DNA from: Lachnospiraceae bacterium UBA7182
Lineage (GTDB): Bacteria > Bacillota > Clostridia > Lachnospirales > Lachnospiraceae
Length of the DNA stretch: 43,832 nt
NCBI GenBank assembly: GCA_002491115.1
Contig: DKVI01000080.1
Span: 1 to 43,832, forward strand
Direction of reading: 5' to 3'
Part shown: one piece after another, positions 7,501-16,639 of the stretch
Layout of the letters: each line of letters opens with the position of its first letter
How positions within the stretch are numbered: position 1 is the first letter of the stretch
Translations under genes and position numbers: made by a program
The notes under the pieces: generated by a model
Seen by the model: only the letters and a program-made list of their open reading frames with translations
Databases searched by the model: none
Told to the model about the DNA's origin: nothing

Positions 7501-8731
7501 CTATTCTCCTTCCACGTCCACCAGCATCACCGTCATCTGCAGATCTTCCGGCACATGGCATTTATCCGGCACAGTCACTGTCACAGGTACCGTGAAAACT
7601 CCCCGCCTGCCGCACTGAGACAGATCGGCGGCAACCGTGATATTTTCCATCGTCACACCCGCCAGGTCAGAAGCCAGACCGCTGACGGTCACCTCCAGCA
7701 TTCTTGCTTCTGCCTCGTCCAGCTTTAAGCCTTCCCGTATATTCATATACTGGATCTGGTCGTCCCGGAAAACATAGCTCACAGACTCAAACGGGACAAT
7801 CTCCATGGTAACCACGATTTCCCGGTCGTTCTCGTCCGGTATCGTGATGCCTTCATCCAGATACTGGCTGATATCCACGGACTGCACGACCTTTCCGGTC
7901 TGTCTGTCCGGATTCAGAGCCTCCGCGGGAATATTCAGATTATAGACCGGATTGATGCTTTTCTGGATTCCTGCGATCGTCACGGTCTCGGGCGTATAGG
8001 TGATTGTGTTCAGTCCATAGCCTTCAGGAGCCGCCTGGCTGACATCGAAGCTGATCCCTACCAGTTTGGTATTCAGTGTAGTGATCGTCACTTCCAGACC
8101 TGTATCTTTACCGATATATTCCAGGTAGGTTCCGTCTATGGGCCTGTTTTCCATATCGTACAGCTTGACTTCGCAGTTTCGCACCATGGTTCCTGTAATG
8201 CCTGTAATATTAGGCTCCAACGCCACTTTATTGATACGTTCTACCACAGACCGGGGGCCCGTGATCTCAATCAAAGTCTGTGCCGGAATCGCGGAACCTT
8301 TCACCAGGCCGTAAGTAGGCTCGCCCTTCGTATCTACGGATACCTTGAACTGCTCTGTCACCGATTCCTCGATACTCACCAGTACATTCTCCCGGCTCTG
8401 GACAATCCGGTCCACCGTGGCGTTACCCACATAGGACACTTCAATCTTTACCATGCTGTCATAAAGGAGATTCTTCTGTAAGTCCGCAGTCACCACAAAA
8501 TCCGACGGTTTTAAATCATTCAGCACAGAACGTCTTGCATAGACAGTCAGATCCACCGTGTCTGTTCCTTCTTCAATCCGACACATCTGTCCCTGGGCGC
8601 TTAACACTTCCATCCCCTGTACATTGACCTTTATATTGCGCATGGGTCTGCTCCCCACCGCATCATTGATATTTACCACAATCAGCCACAGCATGACCGC
8701 GGTGATCACCGAGAGGACTTTCAGCAATAAG

Positions 8732-8754
<23 letters not shown>
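7501..8754 (-). CDS. cdaR: YbbR-domain protein CdaR, regulator of diadenylate cyclase
   Basis: This 417-aa protein has one N-terminal membrane helix (about residues 8-28, LLKVLSVITAVMLWLIVV) followed by an extracytoplasmic array of about four YbbR repeats. The position and architecture match CdaR, which binds the membrane cyclase CdaA and modulates c-di-AMP synthesis in Firmicutes. Its start overlaps the end of cdaA by 23 bp, so the two are translationally coupled. glmM, the usual third gene of the operon, is not present; a protease operon with its own promoter follows instead. Confidence 0.9.
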
Positions 8755-9604
<850 letters not shown>

Positions 9605-9651
9605 TTTCCCACATCCTTTCCCTGCACCGATTCTCTATTCCCGGTCCTGCA

Positions 9652-10602
9652 TTAATGCCGCCTTCTTCCCTGACGGCTCCTGGAATTGATCTTTTTTACT
9701 TTTTTCTCTGGTATGGCGATGGACATCTTTGGGATGGCCTTCACATAATAATAATACTCGTCGTCCTCAAACTGCGTGTACTCTGTCCTTGAATAGTCCA
9801 CGCTGAACACGAAAAATTCCACCGCGATGGCAATCATAAGGGACACCAGCGTCCCCAGAATCAGGGGAAGAATCGCCACATCTGTCTCCATAATAAGCGC
9901 ACCGATCAAAAACAGCACGATATTGGCCACGGCTCCGGTTCCCAGCGCCAAATACCAGGAATAATCTACATTCATCCTGCGAATCGCGTATACGACCATC
10001 AGAATTACGGCCAGCACCAGAATCGTCATAATCATGTCTTTATTGTTCAGCATATTCTCCACCAGATATAAAAGTCTGGTGGCCATCTGCTCGCTCTCTG
10101 AACTGGACAGCATCTTTTCATTATTTTTCATAAAATATATCATGTAATAAATCAGCGCACCACACCCTACAGGAACCGCCGCTGCAGGTCCGCCCACAAG
10201 TCCCAATACCAGCGGAAGAGCGTAGGGGATCTTAAGCCAGAAGGCAAGAGGAGTCAGTACCAGTACATAACCATATCCCGGAGCCACCCGGAAATACACG
10301 GCATACATAATGAATAAAAGTCCTGCCAGCAGAGCAAAAACTTCCAGCGACAGCGCAAAAGCATGGGCGCCTAAAAGCATTGCTCCGAATACCGCCATCA
10401 TATTCACCGGTAAAAACGAGCATAAAAGAGCAAGTAAAAGAGCGATCGCCGGATTCGCAATTCTTTCCATGAATCCGACCTGACTGTTCAGCATCATAAA
10501 TGCGAAAAATGCAAGTATAAATTTGATTGCAGGGACCAGATAAATATCATATCTGGAATAAAATATCTTTAAATGCTGCTTCATCTCAAGTAAAGCCGTC
10601 AT
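9652..10602 (-). CDS. Polytopic membrane protein of unknown function, upstream of cdaA
   Basis: This 316-aa protein has about eight hydrophobic helices spread from about residue 20 to 270, then an acidic patch (QFEDDEYYYY) and a very basic cytoplasmic tail (KKVKKINSRSRQGRRRH). I do not recognise a named family. Its start overlaps the preceding 144-aa membrane protein by 4 bp, and cdaA begins 47 nt after it, so it very likely belongs to the c-di-AMP transcription unit. A link to c-di-AMP signalling or cell-envelope tension is possible from context only. Confidence 0.75.
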   Translation of the reverse strand: MTALLEMKQHLKIFYSRYDIYLVPAIKFILAFFAFMMLNSQVGFMERIANPAIALLLALLCSFLPVNMMAVFGAMLLGAHAFALSLEVFALLAGLLFIMYAVYFRVAPGYGYVLVLTPLAFWLKIPYALPLVLGLVGGPAAAVPVGCGALIYYMIYFMKNNEKMLSSSESEQMATRLLYLVENMLNNKDMIMTILVLAVILMVVYAIRRMNVDYSWYLALGTGAVANIVLFLIGALIMETDVAILPLILGTLVSLMIAIAVEFFVFSVDYSRTEYTQFEDDEYYYYVKAIPKMSIAIPEKKVKKINSRSRQGRRRH

Positions 10603-11033
10603 GTTCCGTTTCCTCCGTCAGGGCGTCCGTGGCCGTTGCTTTTTTCCTCCTTCGCATAGATGGCTGAGATTCTCCGCAGTGTATGTCCGTATGCGCCCAC
10701 ACTCTTTTTGGCTGTGTGATAACGATAAGCACTGACACCGTACACGATACAGAGATAAGCCGCCGTCACTGCCACATAGATCAGCAGCACATGCAGTCCA
10801 AAGTCTTTTAAATCCATTTTATGAAGATTGTCCAGCAGATATTCCATGTTACACAGACCCCACAGTCCTGTACACAGGGCAAAACTGACCGTCACAAAGA
10901 ACCAGCCGTACAGAATCTGCAGGCTGATATAATCATGCCGGAAATATCTGGCTATCTTCAGTTTTTGTTTGCCTGACCGGGCCTCATAAATCGATGCCCT
11001 GGTCATCAAAATCACCTTTTCTTCATTGATCAT
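10599..11033 (-). CDS. Small two-helix membrane protein of unknown function
   Basis: About 144 aa when started at the ATG at 11033, which has GGAG 9 nt upstream. A GTG at 11048 would add five residues but has poor ribosome-binding spacing. A basic N-terminal part (SGKQKLKIARYFRHDY) is followed by two membrane helices (about residues 43-65 and 80-105) and a short basic tail. It is the first gene of the cdaA operon, 30 nt from a good promoter, and overlaps the next gene by 4 bp. I recognise no family. Confidence 0.7.
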   Translation of the reverse strand: MINEEKVILMTRASIYEARSGKQKLKIARYFRHDYISLQILYGWFFVTVSFALCTGLWGLCNMEYLLDNLHKMDLKDFGLHVLLIYVAVTAAYLCIVYGVSAYRYHTAKKSVGAYGHTLRRISAIYAKEEKSNGHGRPDGGNGT

Positions 11034-11062
11034 ATAAACAGTCTCCACTTCTCACATATCAT

Positions 11063-11090
11063 AGTATAACACAAATAGATGGAAATTCAA
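11063..11090 (-). promoter_or_regulatory. Sigma-A promoter for the cdaA operon
   Basis: On the minus strand, TTGAAT (11090-11085), a 16-bp spacer and TATACT (11068-11063) lie just upstream of the 144-aa membrane protein. It makes the four genes 11033-7501 one likely transcript. Confidence 0.65.
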
Positions 11091-11105
11091 CCAAAAACCA
11101 CCTTC

Positions 11106-11846
11106 TTAATATCCTTTTCCCACACAGATACACAGGAAATACACTTTATGTGCGCCGTTTTCTTTCAAAATCCTGGCCGCAGCGTCCACAGTGCTTCCCG
11201 TAGTGTAGATGTCATCCACCAGTATGATATTTTTATAGGGAAATTTACCTTTTCGGATAAAAAAGGCATCTTTTAGATTTGCCAGACGTTCCTGGCTGCT
11301 TAAATCTTTCTGAGTATGGGTGCGTTTCGTGCGCAGTAACAGGCGACTGTCCATCAAAATCCCACTTTTTTCCGACAACCGGCGGGCAAGAAGCTCTGCC
11401 TGATTAAATCCTCTTTTTCTCCTGCGGGAGGGGTGAATCGGAATCGGAATCAGGATGTCGCCTCCCCAGATGAGTATCTCTTTTGCGCACTTTCTTAAGA
11501 TTTCTTCCGCGTAAAACGCGGCATATTCTTTTCTTCCGTTATATTTGTACATTGCTATAGAACGCCTCATGGTTTCGTCATACACAAAGGCCGCCCTGCC
11601 CTTGTCAAACCAGTGCTTTTTTCTTAAGCAGTCCATACAGTATTCCTGTTCTTCCGTTAGCAGTGGTTTTCCGCATTTCTGACAGAAATTTTTTGTAATG
11701 CCGACAAGCTTTGTCCGGCATATGACACAGACAGGCTGCCCTCTGTCTTCCACAACTTCATGGCAGACAGGGCATCTTCTCGGGAACAGGATGCCCGCCG
11801 TATCCGGCCAGATCAGACGCCTGCCACTCTGCTTACTCTTCTTCAA
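11106..11846 (-). CDS. comF: ComF family phosphoribosyltransferase-like competence protein
   Basis: This 246-aa protein has the usual ComF layout. An N-terminal zinc-finger region has paired cysteines (CPVC, CVIC, CQKC, CMDC; about residues 20-75). A C-terminal PRTase domain follows with the PRPP-binding motif ILVDDIYTTGST. Family members are cytoplasmic factors needed for single-strand DNA handling during uptake, and some have been linked to DNA repair. Its start overlaps the 3' end of recD2 by 14 bp, so the helicase and ComF are probably co-translated, which fits a DNA recombination role. Confidence 0.9.
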   Translation of the reverse strand: MKKSKQSGRRLIWPDTAGILFPRRCPVCHEVVEDRGQPVCVICRTKLVGITKNFCQKCGKPLLTEEQEYCMDCLRKKHWFDKGRAAFVYDETMRRSIAMYKYNGRKEYAAFYAEEILRKCAKEILIWGGDILIPIPIHPSRRRKRGFNQAELLARRLSEKSGILMDSRLLLRTKRTHTQKDLSSQERLANLKDAFFIRKGKFPYKNIILVDDIYTTGSTVDAAARILKENGAHKVYFLCICVGKGY

Positions 11847-14061
11847 TCATCTCCGCCTCCTTAATTCTGTCCGCAAGACCGCTGTAGCGGGCCTGCTCAC
11901 TGATATTTTCAATCATCTGATGAAATGTCCGGTCACTGCCTACTACAGTAACGCAGGATCTTGCCCGTGTAACCGCGGTATAGAGCAGATTGCGGTTCAA
12001 AAGCATCCTCGGGCCTGTAAGAAGCGGCAGCACCACGGCAGGATACTCGCTTCCCTGGGATTTGTGGATCGTCACTGCGTAGGCCAGCTCCAGCTCTTCC
12101 AGCTGCCCGTACTCATAGTTCACGGTTCTGTAGTCGTCAAAGAGCACCTCCACCGTTTCCGCCACCAGGTCAATCCGCCTGATCACCCCCATATCTCCGT
12201 TAAAAATTCCCGTACCTTTATCTATGGCAATCCCATAACGGTTCGTGGCTTCCCATTCCATCTGGTAGTTATTCTTGATCTGCATGACTTTGTCGCCTTC
12301 TCTCAGAAGACCTTTGACAGTTTCCTTTTCTGCTTTGTCCGGGGAAGGGGGGTTTAGATACTTTTGGAGCACTTCGTTCAGACGCTCCACACCCAGAGCG
12401 CCTTTCCGCATGGGGGTTAGTACCTGTATATCATAAGGCTGGGCGTTTACATACCTGGGAAGTTTTTCCTGGATTAAGGCGATCACTACCCGAAGAATCA
12501 TATTTGGATCATCTCTTTTGAGGAAAAAGAAATCCCGGCTGTTGTTATCCAGGACCACCGGTTCTCCCCTGTTAATCTTGTGAGCGTTTACGATGATATC
12601 ACTCTCGCTGGCCTGTCTGAATATTTTCTCCAGCATTACCACCGGGTATCTGCCCGAACGAATGATATCCTTCAGCACACACCCGGGGCCCACACTGGGA
12701 AGCTGGTTGATATCGCCCACCAAAATCAGCCGGGTGCCTTCGCTGACGGCTCGAAGCAGGGCATACATAAGGAAAATATCCACCATGGACATCTCATCAA
12801 TAATGACCACATCCGCCTCTAAAGGATTCTCTTCATTTCGCTCAAACATCGCCTGATCCCGATCTTCTGTGGGCGCACTGTTCGGCTCTAACAAACGATG
12901 GATCGTCAATGCCTCATAGCCCGTTGTCTCTGTCATCCTTTTGGCGGCACGTCCGGTGGGCGCGGCTAAAAGAATCTCCATACCCTCTGTTTCAAAATAT
13001 CGAATAATGGCGTTAATGGTAGTCGTCTTGCCGGTACCCGGCCCCCCCGTGATGATTAAAAGACCGTTTTTTACCGCCTCCGTTACCGCACGCCTCTGCA
13101 TTTTGTCAAGCTCTATACGGGACTTTTCTTCCACTCTTTTCAGCTTGTCAAGGATCAGTTCTTCCTCCATATCGCATTTTAAATTCAGGCCCCACAGCAT
13201 ATTCGCCGTATTCAGTTCCATATAGTAATAACGGCTGTAAAATACCATGTTTTTTTCGCCGGTTTGTTTGACAACCAGCTTTTTATCCATGCACAGATTC
13301 ATCATCTGTACCCGGATCTCTTCTGTATCCACACCCAGAAGTTCTTTCGCTCTGTGGAGCAGAAGTTCTTCCGGCAGACAGGTATGCCCTTCTCCGGACG
13401 CCTGCAAAAGCACATACAAAAGACCGCTTCTGATCCGGTATTCCGAATCGGAACGGATGCCGATACGCCCTGCGATCTCGTCGGCGATCTTAAATCCCAC
13501 GCCGGATATATCGTCCGCCAGACGGTAAGGATTTTCCTGGACCACCTGATAAGTCCGCATGCCGTATTTTTTATAGATTTTCACTGCCAGCGAGGTAGAT
13601 ATTCCGTACTGTGTGAGAAACATCATCACCTGCCGGAGTTCTTTTTTTTCCTGCATCTGCTCCGCGATCTCCATGGCCTTGCGTTCGCTGATGCCCTTTA
13701 CTTCCGCCAGACGTTCCGGCTCTTCCTCCATCACCCGGAAGGTATCTCCTTTGAATCTTCGGACAATCCGGGCCGCCAGCGCGGCTTTGATCCCTTTGAC
13801 GGCGCCGCTTGCAAGATAGCGCTCCATGGCGATCTCGTCTTCCAAAGCGACCGGTTCCATCTGTTCCACATGAAGCTGCTCACCGTACAGAGGATGCGAC
13901 CTCATAGTTCCTCTCACCTGAATAAACTCGCCCTCCGACAGAAGCGCAAAAGATCCCACACAGGTCAATTCTCCGTCCTGTGCCGTCAGTTGAAACACGG
14001 TATAACCGTTTTCATTGTTCCGGAATATAATATGTTCTACATATCCCTTTCGTATCTCCAC
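11833..14061 (-). CDS. recD2: RecD2-type 5'-3' DNA helicase
   Basis: A SF1B helicase of about 742 aa. I start it at the GTG at 14061 (AAGGGG 9 nt upstream), which gives MEIRKGYVEHIIFRN, the family's usual beginning. The frame is open to a GTG at 14109, which would add 16 non-conserved residues. An N-terminal OB-like and helix-hairpin-helix region (to about residue 310) is followed by Walker A GGPGTGKTTT (about 338), Walker B-type VIIDEMSMVD and C-terminal HKSQGSEYP. RecD2 works without RecBC in Firmicutes DNA repair. It is followed by comF with a 14-bp overlap. Confidence 0.9.
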   Translation of the reverse strand: MEIRKGYVEHIIFRNNENGYTVFQLTAQDGELTCVGSFALLSEGEFIQVRGTMRSHPLYGEQLHVEQMEPVALEDEIAMERYLASGAVKGIKAALAARIVRRFKGDTFRVMEEEPERLAEVKGISERKAMEIAEQMQEKKELRQVMMFLTQYGISTSLAVKIYKKYGMRTYQVVQENPYRLADDISGVGFKIADEIAGRIGIRSDSEYRIRSGLLYVLLQASGEGHTCLPEELLLHRAKELLGVDTEEIRVQMMNLCMDKKLVVKQTGEKNMVFYSRYYYMELNTANMLWGLNLKCDMEEELILDKLKRVEEKSRIELDKMQRRAVTEAVKNGLLIITGGPGTGKTTTINAIIRYFETEGMEILLAAPTGRAAKRMTETTGYEALTIHRLLEPNSAPTEDRDQAMFERNEENPLEADVVIIDEMSMVDIFLMYALLRAVSEGTRLILVGDINQLPSVGPGCVLKDIIRSGRYPVVMLEKIFRQASESDIIVNAHKINRGEPVVLDNNSRDFFFLKRDDPNMILRVVIALIQEKLPRYVNAQPYDIQVLTPMRKGALGVERLNEVLQKYLNPPSPDKAEKETVKGLLREGDKVMQIKNNYQMEWEATNRYGIAIDKGTGIFNGDMGVIRRIDLVAETVEVLFDDYRTVNYEYGQLEELELAYAVTIHKSQGSEYPAVVLPLLTGPRMLLNRNLLYTAVTRARSCVTVVGSDRTFHQMIENISEQARYSGLADRIKEAEMIEEE

Positions 14062-14134
14062 GCCAAGCCGCCCCTTATCCGCACAAAGGACATGGCAAAT
14101 AAACGCCACGTCCCCATCACTTCCAGCCTATAGA

Positions 14135-15142
14135 TCACATGCCTTTATCGTCGTCCTGATAATTGCCCGACAGCATCTCCACGTACTTGCCTGTCCCAAT
14201 AGCAACGCACTTCATGGGATCTTCCGCTGTCATAGTATTGATTCCTGTCTTGGATTCCAGAAGTTCTTCCAGTCCCCGAAGCAAAGCGCCGCCTCCGGTC
14301 AGTACGATACCGCGGTCAGCGATATCGGCGGTCAGCTCCGGTGGCGTACGTTCCAGGACGCTGTGTACCGCTTCCACAATCTGGGCTGTGGATTCTTTTA
14401 ACGCCTCCTCGGTTTCTTCCGACGTGACAGTGACCGTCTTGGGAAGCCCGGTGACCAGATTACGTCCTCTGACATCAATGCTGTTGCTCTCTGCCCTTGG
14501 ATAGCAGCTTCCTACTTTGATCTTTATATCTTCTGCTGTCCGTTCACCGATCAGCAGATTATGTTTCTTACGCATATAACGGATGATCGCCTCGTCGAAA
14601 TCATCTCCCGCAATCTTGACAGAGGTGCTGACTACTGTACCGCTTAAAGAGATGACTGCGATATCCGTTGTTCCGCCTCCTATATCCACGATCATATTAC
14701 CGCACGGCCTGGATATATCAATCCCCGCGCCGATGGCCGCCGCGATGGGCTCCTCGATGATAAATACTTCCCGCGCGCCTGCCTGGTAAGTAGCGTCCTC
14801 CACGGCTTTTCTCTCTACCTCGGTGACGCCGCTGGGCACACAGACCGCGATCTTCGGCTTACGGAAGGTCTTCTTTCCGATGGCTTTCTGAATAAAGAAT
14901 TTCACCATCTTCTCTGTCACCGTATAGTCTGAGATGACTCCCTGACGTAAGGGCCGGACCGCGACGATATTCCCCGGCGTACGCCCGAGCATCAGCCTTG
15001 CTTCCTCCCCGATTGCTTTGATTTTATTTGTATCTCTGTCGAATGCCACGACAGAGGGCTCTTTTAACACAACACCTTTGCCTTTGATATATACCAGGAT
15101 ACTGGCCGTCCCCAAATCGATTCCAACATCCGTTCCTGCCAT
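14135..15142 (-). CDS. mreB: MreB/Mbl rod-shape actin homologue
   Basis: This 335-aa protein has full MreB-family features: the N-terminal phosphate-1 motif GIDLGTASILVY, the phosphate-2 motif NMIVDIGGGTTDIAVIS and the adenosine motif VLTGGGALLRGLEELL. It forms membrane-associated filaments that guide lateral wall synthesis. It starts at an ATG with AAAGGAG upstream. It stands alone here without mreC/mreD, which suggests a Mbl- or MreBH-like paralogue, although the name cannot be settled from sequence by eye. A 167-bp upstream region carries an extended -10 and a structured leader. Confidence 0.9.
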   Translation of the reverse strand: MAGTDVGIDLGTASILVYIKGKGVVLKEPSVVAFDRDTNKIKAIGEEARLMLGRTPGNIVAVRPLRQGVISDYTVTEKMVKFFIQKAIGKKTFRKPKIAVCVPSGVTEVERKAVEDATYQAGAREVFIIEEPIAAAIGAGIDISRPCGNMIVDIGGGTTDIAVISLSGTVVSTSVKIAGDDFDEAIIRYMRKKHNLLIGERTAEDIKIKVGSCYPRAESNSIDVRGRNLVTGLPKTVTVTSEETEEALKESTAQIVEAVHSVLERTPPELTADIADRGIVLTGGGALLRGLEELLESKTGINTMTAEDPMKCVAIGTGKYVEMLSGNYQDDDKGM

Positions 15143-15207
15143 AATAGTTCTCCTTTCGTCCCTTAACGTCTATATAGAATGATACATTTCATAACCTTTT
15201 TCCCATG

Positions 15208-15286
15208 GGCATGTCCCGTCATTTTTCTTTTGCGGACACATGCCAGAAGTTACCTCTGCAACTTCTGACATGTATTATACCCAATC
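15208..15286 (-). promoter_or_regulatory. Promoter and structured leader of mreB
   Basis: On the minus strand a TATAAT (in GGGTATAATAC, about 15280-15274) is followed at once by a 14-bp hairpin at 15273-15238 (ACATGTCAGAAGTT with AACTTCTGGCATGT). Its 3' arm can instead pair with GGACATGCC at 15216-15208. The -35 box is poor. The hairpin has no T-run, so it is probably not a terminator. Confidence 0.45.
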
Positions 15287-15309
15287 TTTGTCAAAAAGAA
15301 AAGAGTAAA

Positions 15310-16575
15310 TTATCTTAATTCTGCAATTCTGGAAACTCCCACATAGATCTCGGAGATTTTATACCAGGTGGGATAGTTGACGATTCCTGTCGCCGGAAGC
15401 CCGAAGATGGACTGAAAACGCTCCACAGCCGCCTTTGTGGCAGGCCCGAAGATGCCGTCCGCTGCGATTTTTGGCAGCGCCGGATAGGAGTTGGAAATGG
15501 TATTCAACTGTTCCTGCATCTGCTGTACTTTCGCCCCGCTGGCTCCTTCTGCCAGATCATAACCGGGCCAGGAAGAAGGAACACCCGATATTTCCACCGC
15601 CGTGTTAATATAGATACTGTCCCCATAATAATAGCGCAGAATTTCTATGGCGGAATATCCCCGTTCGCCCAGACTCTGGGCGCCCCACTGACTCATCCAG
15701 TTGGGGCAGGTGACCCGCCTCCCGTCGCAGTACTGGGTCAGGATCGGCTGTTTTACATTGGGTCTGGATAAATAATTTCCGAACATTTCATCCACCACGT
15801 TGGATATGGTCTGAAAAACATTTCTTCCGTAGATCCATTTCTGGTCGAACGCCGTGGAGGAAGTGATCGTAAAGTCATATCCTTTGTTCCTGTACCATTC
15901 TGTATACACACGATTCAACACAAAAGACATGATGGCCAGCACATTGGCCCGGATGGCTGCGTCTGTCCAGGTGGCATAGATCTCGCTGGAAGCCACATTC
16001 TTTATATAGTCCCGGAATCTGACCCAGTAGTTTTTTGCGCTGTCATCGGAGGGGACGCCGTCATGTACGATAACATACTCCGGTATGACCACCCGGCTCA
16101 GGACGATCTCCCCCGTTTCCGTAGTAGGTTTGATCTCCGCTTCCGCGATCTTCGGCGGATAATCCCCGAACAGCGTATGAGGACCGATGACGATCCGTTC
16201 AAAGGGTTCCTCCGCCGTGGCGGCAGGCAGCTCAATCTCCTGAAGCGCCACGACACCCGGCAGGATCTCCGTCCCCGCCACTTCCGCATCTTCATAACCC
16301 CCGGCACTGACGCGTATCGTATACTCCGAATAGGGCTGTTCTTCCGAAAACTGTGTACTGTACTCCAGATTCGGAGCAGGCAGTTCCACTAGGGGGGTCA
16401 TACCGGATTCATCGGTCGTATATCGGCGGATTTCACTGTCCGGATCTCCTTCATAGGTAATTTCCACCGTCGCACCGGGGATCGGCTTCTGTGTTCTCTG
16501 GGCTACCAGATGTACTTTCAGTTGTCCCTGAGAGGACGGAAGGCGCGGCACATTTTCAAATGCATTCTCAGGCAT
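15310..16575 (-). CDS. Peptidoglycan-binding, SpoIID-like protein
   Basis: This 421-aa protein has three parts. An N-terminal beta-rich carboxypeptidase-regulatory-like segment (about residues 10-115, GATVEITYEGDPD) comes first. A central segment (about 180-335) carries a SpoIID-like end, SQWGAQSLGERGYSAIEILRYYYG. A C-terminal PG_binding_1 domain (about 345-410, ADGIFGPATKAAVERFQ) follows. There is no signal peptide. SpoIID proteins cleave glycan strands and PG_binding_1 holds wall material, so a wall-remodelling or spore-related role is likely. The ATG at 16575 touches the T-run of a terminator-like hairpin, and its GAGG site lies inside that hairpin's 3' arm. Confidence 0.75.
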   Translation of the reverse strand: MPENAFENVPRLPSSQGQLKVHLVAQRTQKPIPGATVEITYEGDPDSEIRRYTTDESGMTPLVELPAPNLEYSTQFSEEQPYSEYTIRVSAGGYEDAEVAGTEILPGVVALQEIELPAATAEEPFERIVIGPHTLFGDYPPKIAEAEIKPTTETGEIVLSRVVIPEYVIVHDGVPSDDSAKNYWVRFRDYIKNVASSEIYATWTDAAIRANVLAIMSFVLNRVYTEWYRNKGYDFTITSSTAFDQKWIYGRNVFQTISNVVDEMFGNYLSRPNVKQPILTQYCDGRRVTCPNWMSQWGAQSLGERGYSAIEILRYYYGDSIYINTAVEISGVPSSWPGYDLAEGASGAKVQQMQEQLNTISNSYPALPKIAADGIFGPATKAAVERFQSIFGLPATGIVNYPTWYKISEIYVGVSRIAELR

Positions 16576-16623
16576 AAAAAAGCCTCATTTCTATTATACT
16601 TGTTATAGTATATAGAATGAGGC
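16576..16623 (-). terminator. Terminator of nadE that overlaps the next gene's RBS
   Basis: On the minus strand, GCCTCATT...AATGAGGC form a stem of about 17 bp with two bulges, followed by six T that run straight into the next start codon at 16575. The 3' arm contains GAGG, the only Shine-Dalgarno site for that gene. Confidence 0.75.
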
Positions 16624-16639
16624 CTGTATAAATTCCTGC

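Noticed and set aside
13264..14133. 289-codon plus-strand reading frame opposite recD2
   Set aside because: Antisense to a clear helicase gene; rich in His/Phe/Arg as expected of a shadow frame; no known motif.
16586..16621. Internal promoter (TATAAT at 16593-16598) for the peptidoglycan-binding gene
   Set aside because: The -35 position reads CTCATT, far from consensus, and the bases are already explained by the terminator stem.
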